From CAWGCE01 sp964480915 (GTDB lineage Bacteria > Planctomycetota > Planctomycetia > Pirellulales > Pirellulaceae), in contig CAYZRS010000097.1 of NCBI GenBank assembly GCA_964480915.1, positions 1 through 15,028 on the forward strand: a stretch of 15,028 nucleotides of DNA, written 5' to 3'. The position numbers and the translations under genes were made by a program. Each line of letters begins with the position of its first letter. The stretch's first letter is position 1. Of the stretch, positions 14,536 to 15,028 are shown piece by piece. The notes under the pieces were generated by a model. That model worked only from the letters and a program-made list of their open reading frames with translations. It was not told the origin of the DNA and did not search any database.

Positions 14536-14976
14536 ATGCTAAGCACAACACGCTTCAGTCCGCTGGCAGTTCTTTCCGACATGCAGCGCATGGGCGAAGA
14601 ACTTGATCGAGCCTTACATCTGGCCAACGGCTCGCCGCGTTCGTTCGCGGTAGGCTTTCCGCCCGTCAATATGTGGGAGACCGACTCGGCTATCCATGTC
14701 GAGGTGGAGTTGCCCGGATTTCAACTGAAGGACATCGACCTGACGGTCGAGAATAGCACGCTCAAAATCCAAGGCGAGCGCGCAATACCGGATGTGGGGG
14801 ATGGTGATTGGCGACGGAGAGAACGGGGGTATGGCAAATTCTCCCGCGCGTTTACGTTGCCTCAGATCGCGGACACCGCGCAGGTGAATGCGACTTTCGC
14901 GAACGGCGTTCTACAACTGGAGATTGCCAAACGCGAAGAGGCCAAGCCAAGAAAGATTGAGGTTCAATCCAAGTAG
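14536..14976 (+). CDS. hsp20: Hsp20 / alpha-crystallin small heat-shock protein
   Basis: The protein is 146 residues, the usual bacterial length. Residues 1-40 are the variable N-terminal arm (FSPLAVLSDMQRMGEELDRA). The alpha-crystallin domain spans about 43-137: VNMWETDSAIHVEVELPGF, then DIDLTVENSTLKIQGER, the GKFSRAFTLP strand at 100-109, and ATFANGVLQLEIAK at 119-132. The C-terminal tail has an I-x-V anchor (I141-E-V143) that in this family docks into neighbouring dimers to build oligomers. It is an ATP-independent holdase that keeps heat- or stress-unfolded proteins soluble in the cytoplasm. AGGAG lies eight bases before ATG 14536. Transcription is divergent from the coiled-coil gene across a repeat-rich control region. 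The pairing with a DegP-type protease in the same block suggests a shared stress role. No terminator is visible before the window ends. Confidence 0.96.
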   Translation: MLSTTRFSPLAVLSDMQRMGEELDRALHLANGSPRSFAVGFPPVNMWETDSAIHVEVELPGFQLKDIDLTVENSTLKIQGERAIPDVGDGDWRRRERGYGKFSRAFTLPQIADTAQVNATFANGVLQLEIAKREEAKPRKIEVQSK

Positions 14977-15028
14977 TCCAGCATCGTTCTTTGCGATTTG
15001 GGATCGTTCGTTGGTTTGGTCGGTGAAC

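Noticed and set aside
14133..14669. Long - strand open frame of 178 codons across the hsp20 control region
   Set aside because: It overlaps the start of hsp20 on the opposite strand, lacks a ribosome binding site and its composition looks like a shadow of the coding strand and of repeat-rich control DNA.

Overview
The window looks like chromosomal DNA of a planctomycete, most likely of the Pirellula/Rhodopirellula type. The signs are a very large secreted protein carrying the planctomycete N-terminal motif EPLEDRRMLA, two adjacent formylglycine sulfatases, dockerin-type EF-hands on a PKD-rich protein, and moderately GC-rich coding DNA with long hairpin-bearing gaps.

Left part (1-9015), all genes on the + strand: about 520 bases with no convincing gene; a small secreted Pro/Trp/His-rich protein (523-981) followed by a clean terminator; a 1500-residue extracellular protein (1289-5791) with a propeller-like N-terminal half, eight PKD/cadherin-like repeats of about 95 residues and a dockerin-like pair of calcium loops; then two exported sulfatases (6121-7584 and 7585-9015) with no base between them. 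This is a cell-surface/exported module that fits sulfated-polysaccharide use, although the substrate cannot be read from sequence.

Junction (about 9165-9420): on the - strand lies an intact 3' half of a tRNA-Leu(CAA), from anticodon loop to discriminator base, followed by its own Rho-independent terminator. Its 5' half is absent. This is the usual scar left by an integrative element that recombined inside a tRNA gene, so DNA to the right of about 9267 is probably an acquired island or its remnant. No integrase is visible inside the window.

Right part (9267-15028): first a decayed stretch with a broken gene (9521-9919) and a small lipoprotein gene with terminator (10191-10400). Then come stress and protein-quality genes: on the - strand a coiled-coil protein (13625-14125), csrA (13245-13526), a DegP/HtrA periplasmic protease (11394-12938), a two-helix membrane protein (10791-11222) and a 32-residue membrane microprotein (10681-10779) whose ribosome binding site overlaps the preceding stop codon. 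Divergently, on the + strand, lies an Hsp20 small heat-shock protein (14536-14976). The 410-base divergent control region holds a long imperfect inverted repeat and an array of TGTCG/CGACA half-sites. A chaperone, an envelope protease and a post-transcriptional regulator together, next to a tRNA attachment scar, suggest a mobile proteostasis island. That reading is inference; the individual protein calls for the chaperone, protease, CsrA and sulfatases are secure.
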